Assembly (NCBI GenBank): GCA_965119215.1
Contig: CBCPKK010000007.1
Coordinates: 124,001 to 188,000, forward strand
DNA: 64,000 nucleotides
Origin: Buttiauxella sp965119215
GTDB lineage: Bacteria > Pseudomonadota > Gammaproteobacteria > Enterobacterales > Enterobacteriaceae
Direction of reading: 5' to 3'
Shown: positions 9,461 to 16,680 of the stretch, in pieces
How the letters are laid out: every line of letters begins with the position of its first letter
Numbering within the stretch: the first letter of the stretch is position 1
Program-made: the position numbers and the translations under genes
The notes under the pieces: generated by a model
Told to the model about the DNA's origin: nothing
Database searches by the model: none
What the model saw: the letters and a program-made list of their open reading frames with translations, nothing else

Positions 9461-9483
9461 ATGAAAGGTGGCTGAATGCCACC
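9461..9483 (-). terminator. Probable terminator after lpxL
   Basis: A 6-bp stem (GGTGGC/GCCACC) with a 5-nt loop lies 23 bases past the lpxL stop. In the minus direction it is followed by TTTC only, so the U tract is weak. Confidence 0.5.
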
Positions 9484-9505
9484 CCTTGCGGTGCAGAAGA
9501 AAAAA

Positions 9506-10426
9506 TTAATAGCGCGGAGGAACGCCTTCTGGGCGAGTTTTAAAGCGGCGATGCAGCCACATGTATTGTTCCGGCGCCATCAAAATGCACTGCTCGATAA
9601 TTTTGTTCATCCAGATTGCGGTGCCTTCCGGGGTTTCCAGCGGTGGCGAAAACTCTGCGGGCAAAATAATCAGCTCGTAGCCTTTGCCGTCGGGTTTTCT
9701 GCGCGGCACCATCGGGACAATCGCTGCACCTGACATACGCGCCAGAGTATAAGTCCCAGCGGTGGTGGCAGCCTGATCAACGCCAAAGAACGGCACGAAA
9801 ACGCTGCCGCTCGGGCCGTAGTCATGGTCTGGTGCGTACCAGATTATTTCGCCTTTTTTGAGGGCGCGGATCATGCCTTTGAGATCTTTACGATCGATCA
9901 TGCCTTTGTTTGAACGCATACGGCCCCGGGTTTGCAACCAGTCGAGCAGGGGATTGTCATTCGGGCGGTAAACGCCGATACCTGGCGTATTCATGCCAAA
10001 CATGCGTGCGCCTAACTCAAGGGTCAGGAAGTGAATACCCACAAGCAGCACGCCACGTTTTGCTTCCTGTACAGCGTGGATTTGTTCAACACCTGTCACA
10101 TCACACCAGCGCCTGATACGCCATTCCGGCCAGAACCAGGCAATACCGGTTTCCATCAGACCTAAGCCTACGGATTCAAAATTTTTGACCAGGTAATATT
10201 CACGTTCAGAAGCTGTTTTGTTCGGGAAGGCGAGTTCAAGATTGCGGCGTGTAATTCTGACGCGGCGTTTCATAAACCGCATAGCCAATTGGCCAAGACC
10301 GCGACCAAGCCGATAGATAACCGGGTAAGGTAATAGGGTAATTAAATAGAGTATGCCAATACCAAACCAGATTCCCCAATAGCGGGGATGAAGCAGTGCG
10401 CGCGAGAATTGCGGTAAGTTCGTCAT
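9506..10426 (-). CDS. lpxL: Lipid A lauroyltransferase LpxL
   Basis: Inner-membrane acyltransferase that adds laurate from acyl-ACP to Kdo2-lipid IVA, a late step of lipid A synthesis. The product is 306 aa, the family length. One N-terminal membrane helix (IWFGIGILYLITLLPYPVIY) is followed by the catalytic HX4E motif HFLTLE (His132 and Glu137), VYRPNDNPLL, and the conserved YAPDHDYGP region near 200. It is monocistronic, divergent from trhO. The gene downstream of it (mdtG) has its own upstream space. Confidence 0.97.
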   Translation of the reverse strand: MTNLPQFSRALLHPRYWGIWFGIGILYLITLLPYPVIYRLGRGLGQLAMRFMKRRVRITRRNLELAFPNKTASEREYYLVKNFESVGLGLMETGIAWFWPEWRIRRWCDVTGVEQIHAVQEAKRGVLLVGIHFLTLELGARMFGMNTPGIGVYRPNDNPLLDWLQTRGRMRSNKGMIDRKDLKGMIRALKKGEIIWYAPDHDYGPSGSVFVPFFGVDQAATTAGTYTLARMSGAAIVPMVPRRKPDGKGYELIILPAEFSPPLETPEGTAIWMNKIIEQCILMAPEQYMWLHRRFKTRPEGVPPRY

Positions 10427-10655
10427 GTAAAACCTATAGTGACGGCAAATGCCGGATCTTCTTGAGTCAGACTATTGTGACATTATTTATACGTGAGCCA
10501 AAGTTAACCGCGGCAGAGTGCCTGATAATCCACCGGTTGTTGTTCTCTGTGCGGATAGATTAGGGAAATGTAGCGCAAAATACAGGGATGTAAATTAACG
10601 TTAATTGCTTTATGATGCAGCCCACTTTTTTCCCTACGACATTCGGGCGAACACC

Positions 10656-11705
10656 ATGCCAGTGTTACATAACCGTATATCGAATGATGAACTGCGTGAG
10701 CGCATGTTGGCTGAAACCGAGCCGCGCACCACCATCTCATTCTATAAATACTTCACCATCGAAGAACCTCAAACCACGCGTGATGCGCTGTATCAGGCTT
10801 TTATTGCGCTGGATGTATTTGGCCGCGTCTATCTTGCTCATGAGGGGATCAACGCGCAGGTAAGCGTTCCGCAAAGCCGTGTTGATGCGTTCCGCGAAAC
10901 GCTTTACGGGTTCCATCCTGCATTGAACGGCGTGCGTTTGAATATTGCACTCGAAGACGACGGTAAATCGTTCTGGGTGTTACGCATGAAAGTTCGTGAT
11001 CGCATCGTTGCAGATGGGATTGATGATACGACATTCGATGCCAGCAATGTCGGGTCTTATCTCAAGGCGGCCGATGTTAACGCGATGCTTGACGACCCTG
11101 AAGCCGTGTTCGTCGACATGCGTAATCATTACGAATACGAAGTGGGCCATTTCCAGAATGCCATGGAGATCCCGGCAGATACTTTCCGTGAACAGCTGCC
11201 AAAAGCGGTAGACATGTTGCAGGATGACAAAGACAAGAAGATTGTCATGTACTGCACCGGCGGCATTCGCTGTGAGAAAGCCAGTGCCTGGATGCTGCAC
11301 AACGGTTTTAAGAACGTCTACCACATTGAAGGCGGAATCATCGAGTACGCCAGACGTGCGCGCGAACAGGGCATTCCGGTGCGTTTTGTCGGTAAAAACT
11401 TTGTTTTTGACGAACGTATGGGCGAGCGAATTTCCGATGAGGTGATTGCCCATTGCCACCAGTGCGGTACTTCTTGCGACAATCATACCAACTGTAAAAA
11501 TGACGGCTGCCATCTGCTGTTTATTCAGTGCCCAGGCTGTGCTGAGAAGTTTGCGGGTTGTTGCAGTGAGATTTGCCGCGAGGAACTGGCATTGTCGCCG
11601 GAAGAGCAGCGTCGCCGCCGTGCAGGCCGAGAGAATGGTAATAAGATTTTCAACAAATCGCGCGGTGCGTTGAATACCACATTACGCATCCCCGACCCTG
11701 AGTAA
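10656..11705 (+). CDS. trhO: tRNA uridine 5-hydroxylase TrhO (rhodanese family)
   Basis: Oxygen-dependent tRNA uridine 5-hydroxylase (formerly YceA), which forms 5-hydroxyuridine at the wobble position of a subset of tRNAs. The product is 349 aa from ATG 10656. It has an N-terminal ferredoxin-like domain, a rhodanese domain (about 135-225) with active-site loop MYCTGGIRCEK (Cys200), and a Cys/His-rich C-terminal segment HCHQCGTSCDNHTNC with further CPGC and CCSEIC motifs. The upstream extension of the frame (from 10605) has no counterpart in E. coli and was dropped. Confidence 0.95.
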   Translation: MPVLHNRISNDELRERMLAETEPRTTISFYKYFTIEEPQTTRDALYQAFIALDVFGRVYLAHEGINAQVSVPQSRVDAFRETLYGFHPALNGVRLNIALEDDGKSFWVLRMKVRDRIVADGIDDTTFDASNVGSYLKAADVNAMLDDPEAVFVDMRNHYEYEVGHFQNAMEIPADTFREQLPKAVDMLQDDKDKKIVMYCTGGIRCEKASAWMLHNGFKNVYHIEGGIIEYARRAREQGIPVRFVGKNFVFDERMGERISDEVIAHCHQCGTSCDNHTNCKNDGCHLLFIQCPGCAEKFAGCCSEICREELALSPEEQRRRRAGRENGNKIFNKSRGALNTTLRIPDPE

Positions 11706-11712
11706 CACTTAA

Positions 11713-11745
11713 CGGGTGGATAAAATCCTGTCCACCCGGTTTATT
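11713..11745. terminator. Hairpin between convergent trhO and yceO
   Basis: An 8-bp perfect stem (CGGGTGGA/TCCACCCG) with a 10-nt loop is followed on the plus strand by GTTTATTTC. It is symmetrical enough to serve trhO and possibly yceO, but the U tract is weak. Confidence 0.55.
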
Positions 11746-11859
11746 TCAGTGCCACCACAAGTAAATCACGTCAATCAAAATGAGCATCGCTGAGAGCAGC
11801 AGATACAGCATCAAGTGCTCGCGGACGTTATGAATCAAGTAGTTAAATATGCGGCGCAT
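11746..11859 (-). CDS. yceO: YceO-like small membrane protein
   Basis: A 37-codon frame encodes a short protein starting [18 protein letters not shown] and continuing with one hydrophobic helix ([18 protein letters not shown]). E. coli YceO (46 aa) has the same architecture, with [22 protein letters not shown] inside it. The start at 11859 is 7 bases after the solA stop, so it is probably cotranscribed with solA. The frame stays open upstream into solA, so a longer form is possible. E. coli YceO has been linked to acid resistance and biofilm phenotypes, but its mechanism is unknown. Confidence 0.7.
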   Translation of the reverse strand: [37 protein letters not shown]

Positions 11860-11866
11860 AACCGGT

Positions 11867-12985
11867 TCACTTAAAACGTGAAAGTGAGAATGGCGCAAGG
11901 TCAAAGCTCGACTCTTTCCCCAATGCGAACTGACAGGCAATTTCCCCAAGTACCGAAGCGAATTTAAATCCGTGTCCGCTCAGGCCAGTGATCACCAGCG
12001 TATTATCATGGCCCGGCAGGGTATCAATAATAAAATCCTCGTCCGGCGACATATCGTAGGTGCAGGCTGCACCGTGCATACAGACGCCAACGCCCGGCAT
12101 TATCTGGCGCAGGAAGCTGAACACTTCACTACCGTCGCTGGCGATAGCACCGAACGGCTTACGTTGCTGTGGTTCGCTAATGACCTGCCCACCGTTATGC
12201 TTACCCAGTTTTAGCTCGTTATCGTCGCCTGCTGGGAAACCATAATATTGGCTGCCGTCGGGTAATTCAGCGGTGAAGGCCGGGAAATGGTTATTTTCGC
12301 TGTAACGTCCATCTGCCTGGTGCCAGCTAAAGATCTTGCGCACCGGGGTGACTGGCAGCTCGGGTAACAATTTGGTGACCCAGGTTCCGGCACTGACTAG
12401 CAGTTTATCGGCGGTAAATTCACCTTCCGGAGTATCAACACTTACGCCGTCTGCGGTATGGCGAATGTCGGTTACCGGGCAGTTAAACAGCTGTGCGCAA
12501 CCGCCCTGATTAGCCAGACGAATGTAAGTAGCGACAGCTATTTCGCTGCGTAGTACGCCAGAATCTGGCTCAAACAGGCCAAGATAGTTTTCTGGAACGG
12601 TAAGTTGCGGCCAGCGCGTCATTACTTCGTCAGCCGTTAGCGTTTCAAGCGGTAATGACCAGGTTTGCGCACTGCTTTGCACTGTGGAGATAAAAGCTGA
12701 ATCCTTCGGACCGAGGTTAATCACGCCGGTGCGATGAAACACTTTCTCGCCGCTGATTTCCTGCAACGCGTCCCACAGTTTCTGAGCGCGTAACACCAGC
12801 GGGACATATTTTTCCCCTTCACCATAAGCATGACGCATCAGGCGTGTATCACCGTGATGGCTACCTTGCTGGTGGGGAGGGTGGCAACTGTCGATCATTA
12901 GCACATTTAAGCCTGAATGAGTGGCATAGCACCCGGCTGCTGCACCGACAGAACCGCTACCGACGATGATAAGGTCATAATGCAT
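11867..12985 (-). CDS. solA: N-methyl-L-tryptophan oxidase SolA
   Basis: Monomeric sarcosine oxidase-family flavoenzyme that oxidatively demethylates N-methyltryptophan, releasing formaldehyde and H2O2. The product is 372 aa (E. coli also 372). An N-terminal FAD-binding Rossmann motif reads IIVGSGSVGAAAG (residues 7-19). The covalent flavin-attachment cysteine is Cys308 within HGAACTYDMSPDEDF, and a C-terminal GLSGHGFKFA motif is present. It is followed by yceO. In E. coli the yceI-yceJ pair lies beyond yceO toward trhO; here it is absent. Confidence 0.95.
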   Translation of the reverse strand: MHYDLIIVGSGSVGAAAGCYATHSGLNVLMIDSCHPPHQQGSHHGDTRLMRHAYGEGEKYVPLVLRAQKLWDALQEISGEKVFHRTGVINLGPKDSAFISTVQSSAQTWSLPLETLTADEVMTRWPQLTVPENYLGLFEPDSGVLRSEIAVATYIRLANQGGCAQLFNCPVTDIRHTADGVSVDTPEGEFTADKLLVSAGTWVTKLLPELPVTPVRKIFSWHQADGRYSENNHFPAFTAELPDGSQYYGFPAGDDNELKLGKHNGGQVISEPQQRKPFGAIASDGSEVFSFLRQIMPGVGVCMHGAACTYDMSPDEDFIIDTLPGHDNTLVITGLSGHGFKFASVLGEIACQFALGKESSFDLAPFSLSRFK

Positions 12986-13063
12986 GGCGCTTTTCTCTCT
13001 GACAAAAAATCATATAGCAGGGTAATTAATTCTCGGCTGGCTGGCAAATTAGCGAAACCTGAA

Positions 13064-13092
13064 TAATAAAAAAGGCACCTTTATGGTGCCTT
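13064..13092 (-). terminator. Rho-independent terminator after bssS
   Basis: An 8-bp stem (AAGGCACC/GGTGCCTT) with a 5-nt loop is followed on the minus strand by a run of T. It lies 24 bases past the bssS stop. Confidence 0.88.
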
Positions 13093-13116
13093 GCGTTATT
13101 CGGGCAGCATCGTTAA

Positions 13117-13371
13117 TCAATGCTTACGATAATCGTTTACCTGGTAATCACTAGATTCAATCTTTGCAATGCCGGCTTCTAAAATAGAAATAAATTGCCG
13201 GGCGACATCCGTGGTCAGCCATAAAGTTTGACCAATTTCAGTTTCGTCGTGCTTTTGCGTATTTGAGGTCAGGTAGTGCAGGCGAAGCATCAGCGCATCG
13301 TAGCTATCAACGGTGCTGATGTCCCATCCAATAAGGGGATGGGTCTGGATAACATCACTATTTTTTTCCAT
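13117..13371 (-). CDS. bssS: Biofilm regulator BssS
   Basis: Small cytoplasmic protein of 84 aa that in E. coli influences biofilm formation through indole and AI-2 signalling; its biochemical activity is unknown. The product is almost identical to E. coli BssS: THPLIGWDISTVDSYDALML and QTLWLTTDVARQFISILEAG. Two ATG codons are adjacent (13374 and 13371); I chose the second because E. coli BssS starts MEKN. It stands alone with its own terminator. Confidence 0.94.
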   Translation of the reverse strand: MEKNSDVIQTHPLIGWDISTVDSYDALMLRLHYLTSNTQKHDETEIGQTLWLTTDVARQFISILEAGIAKIESSDYQVNDYRKH

Positions 13372-13731
13372 CATAACCCCTTTTGTACGTGTATTTAAGA
13401 CAACGGTTCGCGAGGTTTAATGCTTGTTTAATGTGAAGCCAGTTAAGTATATCAATGATTAAGCTATTTCGAGGAAGAAATAAATACCCTGCAACACTTT
13501 TTTTACAATAAAGCCCTTAATTGCACAATAAATCGGCACAATATTTTTCATTGAATCAGCGGATTCTGAGTAATTAAGAGGGAAATGGAATTATTTGCGG
13601 AGTGAATTTTAAACAATTAAAAAAACCGGATGGCGACACCCGGTATAAAAATAGCAACGAGGGAATTATTTTGGGTATACCAGGGATGAGCAGCGACTCA
13701 ATGATAAGCCAACCACCTTCCATGATGTGTT
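13372..13731. other. 360-bp gene-free region between bssS and dinI
   Basis: AT-rich. It holds the upstream region of bssS (about 13372-13560) and, nearer dinI, the dinI terminator (13616-13644). I see no credible ORF: the 62-codon frame across 13602-13790 covers the terminator and runs into dinI. No recognised small RNA gene was found. Confidence 0.6.
13616..13644 (-). terminator. Rho-independent terminator after dinI
   Basis: On the minus strand the stem ACCGGGTG/CATCCGGT (8 bp with one G-T pair) closes a TCGC loop and is followed directly by a run of T. It is 88 bases beyond the dinI stop, giving dinI a 3' UTR of about that length. Confidence 0.9.
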
Positions 13732-13977
13732 TTAGTCCGCAGCAAACCAGTCGTCAGCGCTTTCCCAGGTCTCTTGCAATATTTCGCTAATGTGATCGCG
13801 AGCTTCTTTGCTGGCGCCTAACACCGAAAGGTTATTGGCAGCGGCATAACGCACCTGAACGTGATTGTCATTTTCAGGATAATGTTGAGTAATTCGGCGT
13901 GAGAGTTCATTGGCAAGCGCATCAATAGCGCCTGGTGGCAGAGATGTAGTTTTGGCAATAGTGACTTCAATACGCAT
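13732..13977 (-). CDS. dinI: DNA damage-inducible protein DinI
   Basis: SOS-response modulator that binds RecA filaments and inhibits UmuD cleavage while stabilising the filament. The product is 81 aa from ATG 13977, the E. coli length. It begins MRIEVTIAKTTSLPPGAIDA and ends with the conserved acidic RecA-contacting helix EILQETWESADDWF. The frame is open 19 codons upstream, but that part covers the LexA box and is not coding. A near-consensus LexA site lies 22 bases upstream of the start. Confidence 0.96.
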   Translation of the reverse strand: MRIEVTIAKTTSLPPGAIDALANELSRRITQHYPENDNHVQVRYAAANNLSVLGASKEARDHISEILQETWESADDWFAAD

Positions 13978-13998
13978 AGCAGCCCCCTGTGTAATATA

Positions 13999-14014
13999 CT
14001 GGATATTTATACAG
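13999..14014 (-). promoter_or_regulatory. LexA box of dinI
   Basis: The minus strand reads CTGTATAAATATCCAG, a 16-bp site fitting CTG-N10-CAG with the AT-rich core typical of LexA operators and very close to the E. coli dinI box. It lies 22-37 bases upstream of the dinI start, where it can block initiation. Confidence 0.92.
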
Positions 14015-14061
14015 TCATATTGTTGACTATGCAACAGGGGGCGTTAAAAATTATTTTGGGT

Positions 14062-15105
14062 TTACTTTACCGACCAGCTCACTTGCTCACCGGCCAGGAA
14101 CGGCACGATGGTGTCATCGCTGGTTGTGATAGTTTCTGGCATTGTGACTGATGTGCGTACCAGCTCAATGGTTTCTTCGTTGACGGGCAAACCATAGAAA
14201 CGTGGGCCGTTGAGGGAGGCGAATGCTTCAAAGTGCTGCATCGCATTCATCTCTTCAAACACCGTAGCGTAAGCACCTAAAGCTGAAGGGGCGTTAAAGC
14301 AACCCGCACAACCGCAGCTGGTTTCTTTACGGTTACGTGCGTGAGGTGCGGAGTCCGTCCCCAGGAATACGCGGTCACATCCGCTGGCAACCAGCTCACG
14401 CAAAGCGTCCTGGTGAATGCTGCGTTTTAAAATCGGCAGGCAATACAGGTGGGGGCGCACGCCGCCAACCAGCATGTGGTTGCGGTTAAACATCAGGTGC
14501 TGCGGGGTAATGGTTGCGCCTAACAGGGAGTTTCCTTCCTTCACATATTGTGCGGCGTCTTTGGTGGTGATGTGTTCAAACACCACTTTAAGCTCAGGTA
14601 ACTGGCGGCGCAGTGGCTCCATTACGGTTTCGATAAAGCGTGCTTCACGGTCAAAAATATCAATGTCGGCGTGAGTCACTTCGCCGTGGATAAGCAGCGG
14701 CATGCCGATTTTTTGCATGCGCTCAAGCACCGGTAAGATTGCAGCAGTGCTGGTAACGCCATGGCTTGAGTTGGTTGTCGCATTAGCCGGATACAGTTTT
14801 GCCGCCGTAAATACGCCTTCGTTAAACCCGCGCTCAACTTCGTTCGGGTCTAAAGAGTCGGTCAGGTAACAGGTCATCAAAGGCTCAAAATTATGCCCTT
14901 GTGGTACGGCGTCGAGAATACGTTGGCGGTAAGCAATGGCAGCTTCAACGGTGGTTACCGGTGGCGCCAGGTTTGGCATCACAATCGCGCGACCATAAAT
15001 TTCGCTGGTATAAGGCACCACCGTTTTTAACATCTCACCATCACGAAGGTGAACATGCCAGTCATCTGGGCGGCGAATTTTTAATACCTGAGGTAATACG
15101 GTCAT
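14062..15105 (-). CDS. pyrC: Dihydroorotase PyrC
   Basis: Zinc amidohydrolase that cyclises carbamoyl-aspartate to dihydroorotate, step three of pyrimidine synthesis. The product is 347 aa (type II dihydroorotase). All metal ligands are visible: His17 and His19 in DDWHVHLRDG, the carboxylated Lys103 in TAAKLYPANAT, His140, His178 and Asp251 in FLGTDSAPHA. The Cys-rich SCGCAGCFNAP segment is also conserved. Its leader carries the pyrimidine-responsive hairpin and a PurR-like operator, listed separately. Confidence 0.97.
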   Translation of the reverse strand: MTVLPQVLKIRRPDDWHVHLRDGEMLKTVVPYTSEIYGRAIVMPNLAPPVTTVEAAIAYRQRILDAVPQGHNFEPLMTCYLTDSLDPNEVERGFNEGVFTAAKLYPANATTNSSHGVTSTAAILPVLERMQKIGMPLLIHGEVTHADIDIFDREARFIETVMEPLRRQLPELKVVFEHITTKDAAQYVKEGNSLLGATITPQHLMFNRNHMLVGGVRPHLYCLPILKRSIHQDALRELVASGCDRVFLGTDSAPHARNRKETSCGCAGCFNAPSALGAYATVFEEMNAMQHFEAFASLNGPRFYGLPVNEETIELVRTSVTMPETITTSDDTIVPFLAGEQVSWSVK

Positions 15106-15113
15106 GAAAGTGC

Positions 15114-15151
15114 TCCGGCGTAGGAAGGAAATAACGATGATTTATGCCGGA
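15114..15151 (-). promoter_or_regulatory. pyrC leader hairpin (CTP-sensitive start-site switch)
   Basis: In the mRNA sense a 5' arm TCCGGC (15151-15146) can pair with GCCGGA (15119-15114), and the 3' arm contains the GGAG ribosome site of pyrC. A TATCCT -10 element lies about 8 bases before the 5' arm. In E. coli pyrC, abundant CTP favours starting at the C within this arm, so the hairpin forms and translation is blocked; purine starts a little downstream avoid it. The same layout is seen here. Confidence 0.8.
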
Positions 15152-15163
15152 CACAAAGGATAG

Positions 15164-15179
15164 GGGCAAACGTTTCGCA
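15164..15179 (-). promoter_or_regulatory. PurR-like operator upstream of pyrC
   Basis: The plus strand reads GGGCAAACGTTTCGCA, a near palindrome centred on AAACGTTT and matching the PurR consensus at most positions. It overlaps the region just upstream of the pyrC -10 element. PurR repression of pyrC is known in E. coli. Confidence 0.75.
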
Positions 15180-15237
15180 TTGCACCATTTTCGTTGAAAT
15201 TTTGTTGGGGAGCGCGATGCCCCCCCGCAAAAGTGGC

Positions 15238-15798
15238 TTACTCGGTGAAAGGAATAATGATTTCGCCGGGTTTGATTTCAATCCCTTTGGCGTATTTTTT
15301 AGCCAGTTTTTCACCCGCGCTGTTGTCTTCGCTCAACACATAAGCGGGCTGTTGGTTGAAGTAATTGCGCAGCGACTGATTCAGATAAGGAATCAGGGTC
15401 TGGACAATCGTCTGCATTTTTTCAGGCTCAACGGTGGCGTCCACCACTTCCATTTCTTGCAAATAGATAGCCCCTTGCTCTTTGTTGAAGCTCGGCAGGG
15501 CTTTGAGTTTCAACTTAATGTTGGCTTTCTGATTGCCAAACAAGGACGACATATCCAGATTTGCATCGCCGGTTAGCGTGATTTTATTCGGTTCTTCACG
15601 GCCAATTGCACTGGCTAAGTTAGTTAAAACGATATGGGCATCGGCAACGCCGGGCAGGCCAATGTCTTTAGAAAAATTATTACGTTTATGCAGCGCCTGG
15701 TTAATTTCCTGTTCGCTTACGGTGTACTGCGTTAGCTGGTTACAACCCACTACTAACCCGCTCAGCATCAACGCTGCGGCTAACACTATCTTCTTCAT
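15238..15798 (-). CDS. yceB: YceB family lipoprotein
   Basis: Predicted lipoprotein of 186 aa (DUF1439), the same length as E. coli YceB. The start at 15798 gives a signal peptide MKKIVLAAALMLSGLVVGC with lipobox Cys19; upstream codons in the frame were rejected. The DUF1439 fold belongs to the lipid-binding SYLF/BPI-like group, but the physiological role is unknown. It lies between pyrC and grxB on the same strand with space on both sides. Confidence 0.92.
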   Translation of the reverse strand: MKKIVLAAALMLSGLVVGCNQLTQYTVSEQEINQALHKRNNFSKDIGLPGVADAHIVLTNLASAIGREEPNKITLTGDANLDMSSLFGNQKANIKLKLKALPSFNKEQGAIYLQEMEVVDATVEPEKMQTIVQTLIPYLNQSLRNYFNQQPAYVLSEDNSAGEKLAKKYAKGIEIKPGEIIIPFTE

Positions 15799-15957
15799 GG
15801 AGTTCCTTAACATGCTGCATAGGCCACAGATCCTGACATAAAGCATCATGATGTACCAGTGCAGGCAGTGCTACAGGAAAAAGATGAATCGATAAGTTCA
15901 ACGATTGTTGCAGGTGGATAGCGGCGGGGGCGTTTGTCGCTTACCCGCCTGAGATCT

Positions 15958-16605
15958 TTAGATGGCGTGGGATGAGAGCAGATTAATTTGCGTCTGTTTG
16001 GCCATGTTATCGCGGTACGCCGACACACGGCTTGGCCATTCAACTCCGGCAACCAGCGTCAGATTACGCAGCAGAGGGAACAGATGAATATCATCTTCCG
16101 ATAGCTCTCCGTTGACGGCATTAGGCTGCACGATAAGCTTGTCGAGTTTGCGTAAATCATCACTGATTTTTTTGATAAGGCCCGGCGAATGTGCGAGGTG
16201 CTCCGCAAAAGAGCCAATCATCGCTTCTTTTTTCTTCACGAAATAAGCACGCGCTTCCGGCGTGGCAAACTCATCAAAGTGCGCTTTCGCAAAGCGTGGG
16301 ATCAGCAGATGTTGGACGTAGGTATTCACGTGGCGTAGCCAGTCGCCGATGGCGGCGTTGGTATTGCCCGTCAGCAGGGGGCTACCATCAAGTTTATCGA
16401 CATAATGCACGATATCCATGCTTTCAGGCAGATAGCGGCTGTCGTCTTTTTGCAGGATTGGCGCCATTTTCTTGCCAATCATTTTCGTCGGGGTGGCTTC
16501 ATCGTCGTTTAGCAAGACGTTCAGCTCAATGGGGATATTCTTTAAGCCAAAAATCATGCGTGCTTTAAGGCAGAAAGGACAGTGATCGTAGATATAAAGC
16601 TTCAC
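15958..16605 (-). CDS. grxB: Glutaredoxin 2
   Basis: Glutathione-dependent disulfide oxidoreductase with a GST-like fold; in E. coli it is the main glutaredoxin by mass. The product is 215 aa: an N-terminal thioredoxin-like domain with active site Cys9-Pro-Phe-Cys12 and an alpha-helical C-terminal domain ending KQTQINLLSS as in E. coli. Two points differ from the E. coli protein: CPYC is CPFC, confirmed from the codons, and KQVPIL before the glutathione-binding loop is KMAPIL. It precedes mdtH's 3' end with a 75-bp gap. Confidence 0.95.
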   Translation of the reverse strand: MKLYIYDHCPFCLKARMIFGLKNIPIELNVLLNDDEATPTKMIGKKMAPILQKDDSRYLPESMDIVHYVDKLDGSPLLTGNTNAAIGDWLRHVNTYVQHLLIPRFAKAHFDEFATPEARAYFVKKKEAMIGSFAEHLAHSPGLIKKISDDLRKLDKLIVQPNAVNGELSEDDIHLFPLLRNLTLVAGVEWPSRVSAYRDNMAKQTQINLLSSHAI

Positions 16606-16680
16606 GTTACTCCTCCATATTGATTAGCGGATAACATCCGTTAACTTCTGAGTATGGAGGAGAAGTGTGAGTGTCGCAAA

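Noticed and set aside
10980..11513. 177-codon minus-strand ORF inside trhO
   Set aside because: Fully antisense to the conserved rhodanese domain of trhO; no independent start signals.
13602..13790. 62-codon plus-strand ORF between bssS and dinI
   Set aside because: It covers the dinI terminator and the end of dinI; no homology.
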